NCBI GenBank assembly: GCA_041612095.1
Contig: JBFJJW010000059.1
Span: forward strand, 1-15,246
DNA length: 15,246 nt
DNA from: Solimonas sp041612095
GTDB lineage: Bacteria > Pseudomonadota > Gammaproteobacteria > Nevskiales > Nevskiaceae
Direction: 5' to 3'
Below the pieces are notes generated by a model. It did no database searches. It saw only the letters and a program-made list of their open reading frames with translations, and had not been told where the DNA came from. Positions within the stretch are counted from its first letter, which is position 1. Every line of letters starts with the position of its first letter. This document shows, in pieces, positions 7,750-14,390 of this stretch. The position numbers and the translations under genes were made by a program.

Positions 7750-8535
7750 TCAGCGCCTCTTGTCCAGAAAGGCAATCACGCGATCCCTGAAGTCCTGGGT
7801 CCTGGCGCAGCGCAGGAACGCCGCTTTCTCCGCATCGAGCTGCGCTGCCAGGGTCTGATCCTCGACCCGCAGCAACAGCTGCTTGAACTCGCGCAGCGCC
7901 TGGGTTGGATGCTGCGCAAGGCGCTCGGCATAGGCCATGGTCGCATCGGAAAGCGCAGCAGGTTCCGTCACTCTGGCGACCAGCCCCAGCGCCAGCGCCT
8001 CGTCTGCGGTGAGCGCGCTGCGCGTGAGTATGATGTCCAGCGCGCGCATTGAACCGACCCGCCGCGCAAGGGTGTGACTGAGCCCGCCGTCAGAAGACGT
8101 GCCCAGCGCCGGATACCCAACGATGAAGCGGGCGTCTGCCGCGCACACGATCAGATCGCAGGCCAGGGCCAGCGACAGGCCGCCGCCGGCCGCCGCACCA
8201 GCCACGCTCGCCACCACCGGCTGCGGCAGGGCGTGCATGGCCCGCACGCAGCGATGGAACTGATCCATGATCGCGCCGAGCAGACGATCCGGGTCGTCCA
8301 GGGCCTCTCGCATCGCGACGATATCGCCGCCGGCGCAGAAATGCCCCTTGTCTCCCTGCAGCACGACCACTCGCGTATCGCCGTCGCTTGCCAGCGCCTC
8401 GAAAGCCTCGGCCAGCGCCGTACCCGAGGCCAGCGAGATCACCGGCATGCGGCCTTCCGCCCGCAGGCTCACGGTGGTTATGCCGTTGCTCGCGCGCTGT
8501 ATCGTCACGGCGCTTGCTGTGCCCATCATCGGCAT
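7750..8535 (-). CDS. Enoyl-CoA hydratase/isomerase (crotonase) family protein
   Basis: A 261-aa acyl-CoA-processing enzyme. HFCAGGD (65-71) and GAAAGGGLSLALACD (113-127) supply the oxyanion hole. The two glutamates of true enoyl-CoA hydratase are not seen: the first site reads GGGLSLAL, and the second loop reads LGTSSDGGLSHTLARRVG with Asp149. An Asp at this point is typical of PaaG-like isomerases and related family members, so isomerisation of an unsaturated acyl-CoA is more likely than simple hydration; this is inference. The start is 3 nt after the upstream SDR stop and the reductase follows within 3 nt, so the three are co-transcribed. ATG codons at positions 3 and 4 are alternative starts. 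Confidence 0.92.
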   Translation of the reverse strand: MPMMGTASAVTIQRASNGITTVSLRAEGRMPVISLASGTALAEAFEALASDGDTRVVVLQGDKGHFCAGGDIVAMREALDDPDRLLGAIMDQFHRCVRAMHALPQPVVASVAGAAAGGGLSLALACDLIVCAADARFIVGYPALGTSSDGGLSHTLARRVGSMRALDIILTRSALTADEALALGLVARVTEPAALSDATMAYAERLAQHPTQALREFKQLLLRVEDQTLAAQLDAEKAAFLRCARTQDFRDRVIAFLDKRR

Positions 8536-8538
8536 CCG

Positions 8539-9294
8539 CTAGCCGAGAAACGCCTGACCACCATCGACGCCGATGGACTGTCCGGTGATATAGCGCGAAT
8601 CGTCCGAAACCAGCGATACCACGAAGCGGCCGATATCCTGCTCGCAGGAACCCACACGACCCTGCGGCACCGTGGCGATGAACGCCGCCGCCTCAGCCGG
8701 GCGCTCACGTGTCCACCATTGCATGGCGGGGGAATCGGCCAGGGGCAGGATGGCGTTGACGCGGATGCCGTCCTTGGCCCATTCGCAGGCGGCGGCACGC
8801 GTCAGCTGACGAATCGCCTCCTTCACGGAAGCATAGGCGCCGTAGCCGGCCAGGTCCCAGCGCATGGCCGACGAGGAGCCAAAGTTGATGATGTTGCCGT
8901 CGCCCTTCAGGTGCGGATGGCAGAGCTTCATCAGCCTGAACGTGGCCAGCGGACCGGATTCCCAGCCGGCAGCGTAGGCCTCATCGCTGACATCCATCAG
9001 CGCGCCGAGCGGAACTTCCTGCGCATTGTTGACCAGAATGTTGAGCCTGCCGAAATGCCGGACCGCCGCATCGACACAAGCCTTCATCGACTCTGCGTTC
9101 TTGACATCGCACTCGACGGCGTAGGCCCTGCCCCCGCGCTGCTCGATGGCCTGCACGGTCGCGTCCAGTTTGGATTGGGTGCGACCGGCGACGGCAATGG
9201 AAACGCCTTCCGCGGCCAGCGCAAAGGCGATGCCCTGCCCCACGCCCTGGCCCGCACCGGTAATCAACGCCACCTTGCCCTGCAACTTCGACAT
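8539..9294 (-). CDS. SDR-family oxidoreductase, first gene of the catabolic operon
   Basis: A 251-aa classical short-chain dehydrogenase. TGAGQGVG is at residues 12-19, Arg38 after the second strand (VAGRT) suggests NADP(H), and the catalytic set Ser141, Tyr154, Lys158 (YASVK) is complete. The structural NNAG motif reads NNAQ at 89-92, a departure from the consensus. The C-terminal ITGQSIGVDGGQAFLG is typical. The start MSKLQGKVALIT at 9294 has GGGGAG 6 nt upstream; the ATG at 9297 is too close and longer starts add non-family sequence. The crotonase and flavin reductase genes follow with 3-nt gaps. Probably oxidises a hydroxyl or reduces a ketone of the operon's substrate; identity unknown. 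Confidence 0.92.
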   Translation of the reverse strand: MSKLQGKVALITGAGQGVGQGIAFALAAEGVSIAVAGRTQSKLDATVQAIEQRGGRAYAVECDVKNAESMKACVDAAVRHFGRLNILVNNAQEVPLGALMDVSDEAYAAGWESGPLATFRLMKLCHPHLKGDGNIINFGSSSAMRWDLAGYGAYASVKEAIRQLTRAAACEWAKDGIRVNAILPLADSPAMQWWTRERPAEAAAFIATVPQGRVGSCEQDIGRFVVSLVSDDSRYITGQSIGVDGGQAFLG

Positions 9295-9314
9295 CATGCT
9301 CTCCCCAAAGTCTG

Positions 9315-9396
9315 GAGCCGGCTGGCTGCTGTGCACACCGGCTCAATCGTGAGGGTCTAGTGTGTAAGCCGGGCACGGTCGGCGCCTAACCCGGCT
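9315..9396. promoter_or_regulatory. Two inverted repeats upstream of the SDR/crotonase/reductase operon
   Basis: GAGCCGG (9315-9321) pairs with CCGGCTC (9338-9344), and AGCCGGG (9367-9373) pairs with CCCGGCT (9390-9396). Both have 7-bp arms and 16-nt spacers, and their centres are 52 bp apart, about five helical turns. They could be regulator half-sites for the operon. The distal one could instead be a terminator for the PepSY gene, but no T-run follows it. No clear -35/-10 pair was found between them. Confidence 0.3.
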
Positions 9397-9427
9397 GGGG
9401 TAGATGACGCCGCAGAGCAGGACCGGC

Positions 9428-10045
9428 TCAGGAGGGACGCGACCCCCGCGCACGCAGATACACGCGCAGGCCGAGCACCGTGAGGGTGGCCACCAGCAGC
9501 AGACCAGCAACGCCGAGCACACGATTGAAAAAGTCCGAGCCGGACCACTGCAGGTAGTGAACTCGGTACAGCGCATTGATCAGCCGCGTATCGGCTCCCT
9601 GCTGACTCAGACGCAGGTTGGCCCAGTCCACTGCAATCTCGACACCCGTGCTGGTGGTGACAACGGTACCGTCAACCTTCACCACTGCGCCGTAGCGCTC
9701 GCGGCGCGTCGCAATGGCGTCGTCAACCAGCTGTGCCAACGCCGGTGCCGCGGGCAGCGCGCGAGGCTGCATCGTCACGGGGTCCAGATGCACAAGACCC
9801 TCGGCCGACCGTGCCAGCAGGTGATAGCCCAGCACCGTACGCAGCAGCCGCAGGTCCTCCCACTGCTGCAGCGGCTGCGGCAATGGGACGGACTCAAGGG
9901 GATAGGTCCGGAGATTGAGCGGCGCATAGGCATCCGTGTATCCGGGCTTGAAGAAAAAGACCAGGCCGGTGACCGACCAGGCCAGCATCGGCAACACCAG
10001 CAACAAACCCACCACCCGGTGCAAGGTTCTCGTGCTGAGGTTCAT
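9428..10045 (-). CDS. PepSY-associated transmembrane protein
   Basis: A 205-aa inner-membrane protein. TM1 spans about residues 10-32 (VVGLLLVLPMLAWSVTGLVFFF, with LHR just before it) and TM2 about 174-197, followed by a basic cytoplasmic tail. The roughly 140 residues between them should face the periplasm and resemble a short PepSY-type region; LYRVHYLQW before TM2 fits this family. Relatives often lie with siderophore/TonB uptake or ferric-reductase genes, but the only TonB receptor here is about 7 kb away. The three-TM protein gene ends 50 nt upstream on the same strand, so the two may form an operon. No clear Shine-Dalgarno precedes the ATG. Confidence 0.75.
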   Translation of the reverse strand: MNLSTRTLHRVVGLLLVLPMLAWSVTGLVFFFKPGYTDAYAPLNLRTYPLESVPLPQPLQQWEDLRLLRTVLGYHLLARSAEGLVHLDPVTMQPRALPAAPALAQLVDDAIATRRERYGAVVKVDGTVVTTSTGVEIAVDWANLRLSQQGADTRLINALYRVHYLQWSGSDFFNRVLGVAGLLLVATLTVLGLRVYLRARGSRPS

Positions 10046-10095
10046 GGAATGGAAGCGCAGGCAGTGCGACGCCCGACTTCGGGCAGCCGCTGTTA

Positions 10096-10461
10096 TCAGG
10101 ATTTTCCGTCTACTCTACCGGCGACAGTGTCGGGGCGCCGCAAGCGCCGGCCCAGCATGCGGCCCAGCACAGCCAGACCCGCAGCGATGATGAAGAACGG
10201 CGGCACCGTGTACAGCAGTACCTTCACATCGGTATCGGCGCTCTTGCCGCTGTGGGCAACGGCGTAGCCGAACCAGACCACGAACACCGCGGCCAAGGCC
10301 ACCAGCTCGCCCAAGGCGGCGATCGCGGCGGTCACTGCGATACCACGGCGTCGATGCCGTATGGCTGCAACCAGCAGGATCAGCAGATACCCCGCCACCA
10401 GCAGGCCGGAGATCAGCACGATCAAGGCCAGACTCAGCAGTGCGGTCTGCTCACCGGTCAT
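10096..10461 (-). CDS. Small three-helix integral membrane protein
   Basis: A 121-aa protein with no family I recognise. Three hydrophobic segments are visible at about residues 8-34, 41-68 and 81-101, with basic stretches (RHRRR at 35-39 and RRLRR near 105) at the cytoplasmic faces, giving a periplasmic N-terminus. The ATG at 10461 has GGAGG 6 nt upstream, which fixes the start; the same frame is open to 10536 but the added residues have no support. The PepSY gene follows 50 nt downstream, with a short GCCCG/CGGGC hairpin (10071-10084) between them. Function unknown; its place before the PepSY gene hints at a joint membrane role. Confidence 0.65.
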   Translation of the reverse strand: MTGEQTALLSLALIVLISGLLVAGYLLILLVAAIRHRRRGIAVTAAIAALGELVALAAVFVVWFGYAVAHSGKSADTDVKVLLYTVPPFFIIAAGLAVLGRMLGRRLRRPDTVAGRVDGKS

Positions 10462-10710
10462 TCCAGGCCTCCGGTCATGGCATCCCCGCGCCGAGCCGTG
10501 GCCGAGCCATGCGGCGGCCCACAGGGTCACACCCAAGCCGGCGACGCCTCCAAGGCGCGGCGCCCAGCACCGCCTGATCCGCGACTATGGCGCAATCTCC
10601 TGAAACTTCAGGTACCTGATGCCCCCGTCCACGACCAGCAGGATGGCGCCGAGCGCACGCCGCGCATCGTCCAGGAATCCATAGGCCAGCACGCTGGTTG
10701 GCGTGCCCCA

Positions 10711-10866
10711 TCAGATCACCGCCACGCCATGGTGCCGGCGCACGGCCGCAGGCCTGGGATGCTCCGGCGGCACTGGAAGATTTTTGCGCTCGAACACTGC
10801 GCGCATCTGCACGACCGGTGCTGGGCGACGCGGCTGCGGCGCAGGGGCACTGCGTTCTTGTGTCAT
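10711..10866 (-). CDS. Small hypothetical ORF with strong RBS; frame continues past an in-frame TGA
   Basis: From ATG 10866 the frame encodes 51 aa (MTQERSAPAPQPRRPAP..., Pro/Arg-rich) and meets TGA at 10711-10713. AGGAGGAG lies at 10870-10877, leaving 5 nt between AGGAGG and the ATG, one of the strongest ribosome-binding sites of the window. After the TGA the same frame stays open for 41 codons to TAG at 10585-10587, with mostly G or C third bases and a hydrophobic stretch (ALGAILLVVDGG). Possible readings are a short protein ending at TGA, a gene broken by a TGG-to-TGA change, or stop-codon readthrough. I recognise no family for either part. Confidence 0.4.
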   Translation of the reverse strand: MTQERSAPAPQPRRPAPVVQMRAVFERKNLPVPPEHPRPAAVRRHHGVAVI

Positions 10867-10869
10867 GTT

Positions 10870-10877
10870 CTCCTCCT
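10870..10877 (-). promoter_or_regulatory. Strong ribosome-binding site of the small ORF
   Basis: Reads AGGAGGAG on the minus strand; the AGGAGG part ends 5 nt before ATG 10866. It is the main evidence that the small ORF is translated. Confidence 0.6.
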
Positions 10878-11061
10878 GCAAGTCGCGGCATCGACTTTAG
10901 CTTGGCCCGCGTCCGAACGGGCCATCGCATCAGCGCTGTTATTACCACGATTCGGGGTGAGCGGTGCCTGCCGGCCAGTCCCCGGACGCCACCGGGACCG
11001 GGCCCTGTCGTCCTGATGTTCGACCTGCCACGCACCCATCTGGGGGGCGGCAGCCCTGGGA

Positions 11062-11067
11062 TAGAAT
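11062..11067 (+). promoter_or_regulatory. Possible -10 box for the S4/metallopeptidase genes
   Basis: TAGAAT matches TATAAT at five of six positions and lies 25 nt before the ATG at 11093. The corresponding -35 region (around 11039-11044) is GC-rich and does not match TTGACA, so the promoter is probable but weakly supported. Confidence 0.35.
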
Positions 11068-11092
11068 CGGCCTCCCACTGCCGCCCCGCGCC

Positions 11093-11320
11093 ATGCCGAC
11101 CGCCACCTTTGTCCTGACCACCGAGTTCATCGAGCTCAACCAGCTGCTGAAACTCGAAGGCGCCTGCGACAGCGGCGGTGCCGGCAAGGCCCTGGTAGCG
11201 GCCGGCAAGGTACGCGTGGACGGTCAAGTCGAGACCCGCAAGACCGCAAAGATTCGGGCGGGCCAGGTCGTGGGCTGTGGCGACCTTGAAATTCATGTGC
11301 GGGCCAGCGGCACGGACTGA
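11093..11320 (+). CDS. S4-domain RNA-binding protein, YbcJ-like
   Basis: A 75-aa protein that is essentially a single S4 RNA-binding domain. FIELNQLLKLEGACDSGGAG, then KALVAAGKVRVDGQVETRK and KIRAGQVV, is the alpha-L fold pattern shared with YbcJ, RlbA-type proteins and the S4 part of pseudouridine synthases. The length agrees with E. coli YbcJ (about 70 aa). The start at 11093 is chosen because the domain begins directly after it; a longer frame from 10964 adds only Pro/Gly-rich residues. The stop overlaps the next ATG (TGATG), so translation of the metallopeptidase is probably coupled. The RNA target is unknown. Confidence 0.88.
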   Translation: MPTATFVLTTEFIELNQLLKLEGACDSGGAGKALVAAGKVRVDGQVETRKTAKIRAGQVVGCGDLEIHVRASGTD

Positions 11321-11874
11321 TGGTGGAGCCGACAGACGCGACGGCAACAGCCACCCGTCTGCGCCGATATCTCGGCAGCTACCCCGCGACCGTACTGGCC
11401 CAGGTACAGCAGCTACTGGCTGAAAACCGGCTCGACGAGTACCTGAGGCACAAGTATCCCGCGCGCCACAGCGTGCAGACCGATGGCGCGCTCTATGACT
11501 ACGTACTGGCGCTGAAGCAGGCCCACCTGCGCAGCTCGCCGCCGCTGCACAAGGTGCTGTGGCAGAACAAGATGGATGTGCTGCAGAACGTGCTGGGGCT
11601 GCATACCGCGATCTCGCGCGTGCAAGGGGCGCGGCTCAAGGCCAAGGCGGAGATTCGCGTGTCCGGCCTGTTCAAGGAAGCGGCCCCGGAGTTTCTGCAG
11701 ATGGTGGTAGTCCACGAGCTGGCGCATCTGCGCGAACGGGAACACAACAAGGCCTTCTATCAACTGTGTCGGCACATGCTGCCGGACTATCACCAGATCG
11801 AGTTTGATCTGCGGCTCCTGCTGCTGCAGCGCAGCTTGGGCGCGGCCTCGGCGCAGCGGGCCGAAGGGCCTTGA
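11320..11874 (+). CDS. YgjP-like metallopeptidase-fold protein
   Basis: A 184-aa protein with the zinc signature HELAH at residues 132-136 and a third candidate ligand His142 in EHNKAFYQLCRHMLPDY, as in the YgjP/DUF45 family. Glu133 is the expected catalytic base. The N-terminal half is helical, and VLWQNKMDVLQNVLGLHTAISRVQGARLKAKAEI may correspond to the beta-sheet entrance of the fold. Its ATG overlaps the S4 gene stop by one base, and the pair should be one operon. The C-terminus (LLLLQRSLGAASAQRAEGP) looks unstructured. Family members are predicted zinc hydrolases; the substrate cannot be told from the sequence. Confidence 0.88.
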   Translation: MVEPTDATATATRLRRYLGSYPATVLAQVQQLLAENRLDEYLRHKYPARHSVQTDGALYDYVLALKQAHLRSSPPLHKVLWQNKMDVLQNVLGLHTAISRVQGARLKAKAEIRVSGLFKEAAPEFLQMVVVHELAHLREREHNKAFYQLCRHMLPDYHQIEFDLRLLLLQRSLGAASAQRAEGP

Positions 11875-11975
11875 TTTAGACGCGGGCACGGCAGAAGCTC
11901 GGCGACAGGCTTGGCGCCAGTGGGCGCACGAGGTTCGCACAGGCCACAAGCTGTGCACGCATCGGAGCAGCAATC

Positions 11976-12773
11976 ATGTCCGAAGATCCGTTTGCCCAGT
12001 TCAAGGCGATGCAACGCGAGAGCTGGGCGTTGTTCTCTCCTCTGGCTAGCTTTACCACTCCACCTGCGGCAACGCTGGTGCAGTTTGCGGGGGTCGAAGC
12101 TCGGCACAAGGTGCTTGACGTCGCCTGCGGCACAGGCGTCGTCGCGATCAGTGCCGCACGCCTGGGCGCCAAGGTGTGTGGACTGGATCTCTCGCCTGCG
12201 CTGCTGAAGGACGCGCATCGCAATGCTGAACTGATAGACGCGGCGGTGGAGTTTCGCGAAGGCGATGCCGAAGCACTGCCTTACGCGGATGCGTCCTTTG
12301 ACGTCGTGCTGAGCCAGTTCGGGCACATGTTCGCGCCGCGCCCCGAGGTGGCGGTGGCCGAAATGCTGCGGGTGCTCAGGCCCGGGGGCCGTATCGCGTT
12401 CTCCACCTGGCCGCCGGAACTGTTCATCGGCAAGATGTTCGCGCTGGTTGCAAGCTACATGCCGCCGCCAGCGGGTGTGGCACCGCCGCCCGCCTGGGGC
12501 GACCCCGCGATGGTTCGCCAGCGCCTGGGTGACGCCGTCAGCCAGCTCGAATTCGATCGCTCAGAAATGTGGATACCGGCGCTGAGCCCGCGGCACTACC
12601 GCCACAACATGGAATTGACCGCGGGCCCGGTGATCAAGCTGGTGGCCACGCTTGCGGATCAGCCAGAGCAGCTGGTGGCGTTTCGCAACCAGCTCGATCA
12701 GTTGATCGAGCGCTGGTTTGAAGGCAACCGCGTGCGTCAGGGCTTTCTGCTCAGCCGCGCACTGAAACGCTAG
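11976..12773 (+). CDS. Class I SAM-dependent methyltransferase, UbiE/Methyltransf_11-like
   Basis: A 265-aa protein. SAM motif I is VLDVACGTG (46-54), the acidic residue after the second strand is Asp71 (GLDLS), GDAEALP lies at 96-102, FDVVLSQFGHMF follows, and the post-motif is LRVLRPGGRIAFSTW. This is the pattern of the UbiE/COQ5-like group that methylates small lipophilic or aromatic molecules; the substrate is not evident. GGAG at 11964-11967 lies 8 nt before the ATG. The metallopeptidase gene ends about 100 nt upstream and the rhodanese begins 9 nt downstream, so it is probably co-transcribed with the rhodanese. Confidence 0.9.
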   Translation: MSEDPFAQFKAMQRESWALFSPLASFTTPPAATLVQFAGVEARHKVLDVACGTGVVAISAARLGAKVCGLDLSPALLKDAHRNAELIDAAVEFREGDAEALPYADASFDVVLSQFGHMFAPRPEVAVAEMLRVLRPGGRIAFSTWPPELFIGKMFALVASYMPPPAGVAPPPAWGDPAMVRQRLGDAVSQLEFDRSEMWIPALSPRHYRHNMELTAGPVIKLVATLADQPEQLVAFRNQLDQLIERWFEGNRVRQGFLLSRALKR

Positions 12774-12782
12774 ACTGCAGCA

Positions 12783-13211
12783 ATGAGCACGAATCGGATC
12801 ATGGTGGTGGCTGCCGCTTGCTGTCTGGCGTTGTCCCTGGCGCATGCCGACAGCGGCGCGCAAGCCGCGGTCGCACGTATTGCCGCCAGCATCGCTGCGA
12901 ACGAGCGACCCGATGCCGCGCAGGCGGCATCCTTGGCCAGAGACGGTGCGGTGCTTGTGGACGCACGCAGCCTGGAAGAATGGGACGCCGGCCATGCAAA
13001 GGGCGCCATCCTGATGCCCTGGCAACAGGTGGACGCGCTTGCGCCTACGCTATTGCCGGACAAGAACGCCGCCATCGTCACCTATTGCGCCGTTGGCGTG
13101 CGTGCGTGGCGGGCGGCCTCCAGTCTGCGTGCGCTGGGATATACGCATGTCACGGCCATGCGCGGCGGCTTTGCCGATCTTGAAGCAACCGGGCACCCGG
13201 TTGCTCGTTAG
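12783..13211 (+). CDS. Exported single-domain rhodanese-like protein
   Basis: A 142-aa protein with a signal peptide (MSTNRIMVVAAACCLALSLA, cleavage after about AHA-22), so probably periplasmic. The rhodanese domain follows from about residue 45: VLVDARSLEEWDAGHAKGAI, then the active-site loop Cys102-AVGVR and GYTHVTAMRGGFADL. The catalytic Cys and the loop Arg are both present, so sulfurtransferase activity is possible. It starts 9 nt after the methyltransferase stop with a weak Shine-Dalgarno, which suggests co-transcription. The convergent DUF3047 gene ends 18 nt beyond its stop. Confidence 0.9.
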   Translation: MSTNRIMVVAAACCLALSLAHADSGAQAAVARIAASIAANERPDAAQAASLARDGAVLVDARSLEEWDAGHAKGAILMPWQQVDALAPTLLPDKNAAIVTYCAVGVRAWRAASSLRALGYTHVTAMRGGFADLEATGHPVAR

Positions 13212-13229
13212 CGCTACACGGTCGCGGCC

Positions 13230-14390
13230 TCAGGCCTGCACCACCACCTCTCCGGTCTCGTCGCTGAGTACGATGCGCCGATACTGGCACTTGCCTTCGC
13301 CACGCTGAAACGCGGTGTTGGCGATCAGCCAGATCGCCACTATCGTCTTCGGCGGCGGGCCACCGATGGCGCGGGCGTAGTCCGCCAGCACATCGCGGCG
13401 CTCATTGAGCCACTGGCCCAGTTCCGCAGTACCACTGCGTATCACCCAATGGGTTTCGCGCTGATCCCACCATGGCAAGGGACACTGGAAGATGGTGTCG
13501 GTCGGCAAGGCCGCGCTCCACATCCAGGTAAGGTCCAGGCCGTTGTCGAACTCGATGGCGATGGACAGGTAGTCGTGCGTGGGCGGCGTGTGCTCGGGCA
13601 GCCGGGACGGCAGTTGCTCCACGCACCAGGTCCAGGCGAGCTGCGTCGCGGCGGACAATGGGCGTGGCAGCGGAAACTGCAGAATGCCCACATCGGCCCG
13701 TGTGTGACAGCACAGAGCCGGTGTCTCATCGTCGCAGGCTCGGTAGATCTCGCTCCGCCCCAGCCGCCAGAGATAGTGCCAACCCGATGGCGGCTCTACC
13801 GGCGCCTGCAATCGCTGCAGGGCCGGTGCAAACAGCTCAGCATCCAGCTCCGCTGCCATTTGCAGTGCCGGCAGGATATCGGTACGCCAGCGAATCACCG
13901 CGACCAGAAATGACCCGCTCAAGGCCTCTCGTGGCACGGTGGCATCGAACGTGCCGCCCGGATCTGCGAACTCGCCCGAAGGTTTGGTGGTAAGGCTCAA
14001 CATGCCGCCAGCCGCCGAGCGCAGCGTGCAGGCATCACCGATCTGCTTGCCGATCACCCCGTCACCGAGGCGATACCACAGCCCCACGCCCGGTCCAAAA
14101 CCTACGTCCAGCGCTCGCGAAACGTATACGCGACCGTAGGCCAGCAACGTCACCGGCACATCGGGCGCAATCACTGTCCCGGTGTTGGTCCAGCCTTGCG
14201 CATCGCCTGCGACCTCTATCCAGTCACAGGACTCGACCTGAGCCTTCATCTGCGCCAGCACGGCATCCACACGGTCACGATAGGCGCAGGCAGATAGCGA
14301 CTCGGCACGCCCGCGCAGGCGATGCCACAGACGTGCCGCAAGAAAGCGCAGGGTGGTCGGAACTACAGACGGCGCGTTACGGACGGGCAT
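13230..14390 (-). CDS. DUF3047 protein with LecA-like N-terminal beta-sandwich
   Basis: A 386-aa protein. Residues about 205-375 match DUF3047: LAWTWCVEQLPSRL, PTHDYLSIAIEFDNGLDLTW, CPLPWWDQRETHWVIRSGTAELG and RRDVLADYARAIGG. Residues about 56-168 read like a LecA (PA-IL)-type carbohydrate-binding beta-sandwich (TNTGTVIAPDVPVTLLAYG, GPGVGLWYRLGDG, a long Gly-rich loop, then FLVAVIRW); that assignment is inference from pattern, and the calcium-binding residues were not checked. No signal peptide is obvious; the first 30 residues are basic and amphipathic. GGAG lies 8 nt before the ATG. Transcribed alone, convergent with the rhodanese gene. Function unknown. Confidence 0.82.
   Translation of the reverse strand: MPVRNAPSVVPTTLRFLAARLWHRLRGRAESLSACAYRDRVDAVLAQMKAQVESCDWIEVAGDAQGWTNTGTVIAPDVPVTLLAYGRVYVSRALDVGFGPGVGLWYRLGDGVIGKQIGDACTLRSAAGGMLSLTTKPSGEFADPGGTFDATVPREALSGSFLVAVIRWRTDILPALQMAAELDAELFAPALQRLQAPVEPPSGWHYLWRLGRSEIYRACDDETPALCCHTRADVGILQFPLPRPLSAATQLAWTWCVEQLPSRLPEHTPPTHDYLSIAIEFDNGLDLTWMWSAALPTDTIFQCPLPWWDQRETHWVIRSGTAELGQWLNERRDVLADYARAIGGPPPKTIVAIWLIANTAFQRGEGKCQYRRIVLSDETGEVVVQA

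Noticed and set aside
6427..8052. Open frame of 541 codons on the plus strand, antisense to the reductase and crotonase genes
   Set aside because: It is a mirror of GC-rich codons of the real genes. The product is His/Arg/Gln-rich without any family pattern, and no ribosome-binding site precedes it.
8074..9360. Open frame of 428 codons on the plus strand, antisense to the crotonase and SDR genes
   Set aside because: Same shadow effect; the minus-strand genes have complete catalytic motifs and good starts.
10698..11117. Plus-strand frame of 139 codons before and across the S4 gene start
   Set aside because: Product is Pro/Arg/Gly-rich, has no ribosome-binding site and overlaps the real S4 gene in another frame.
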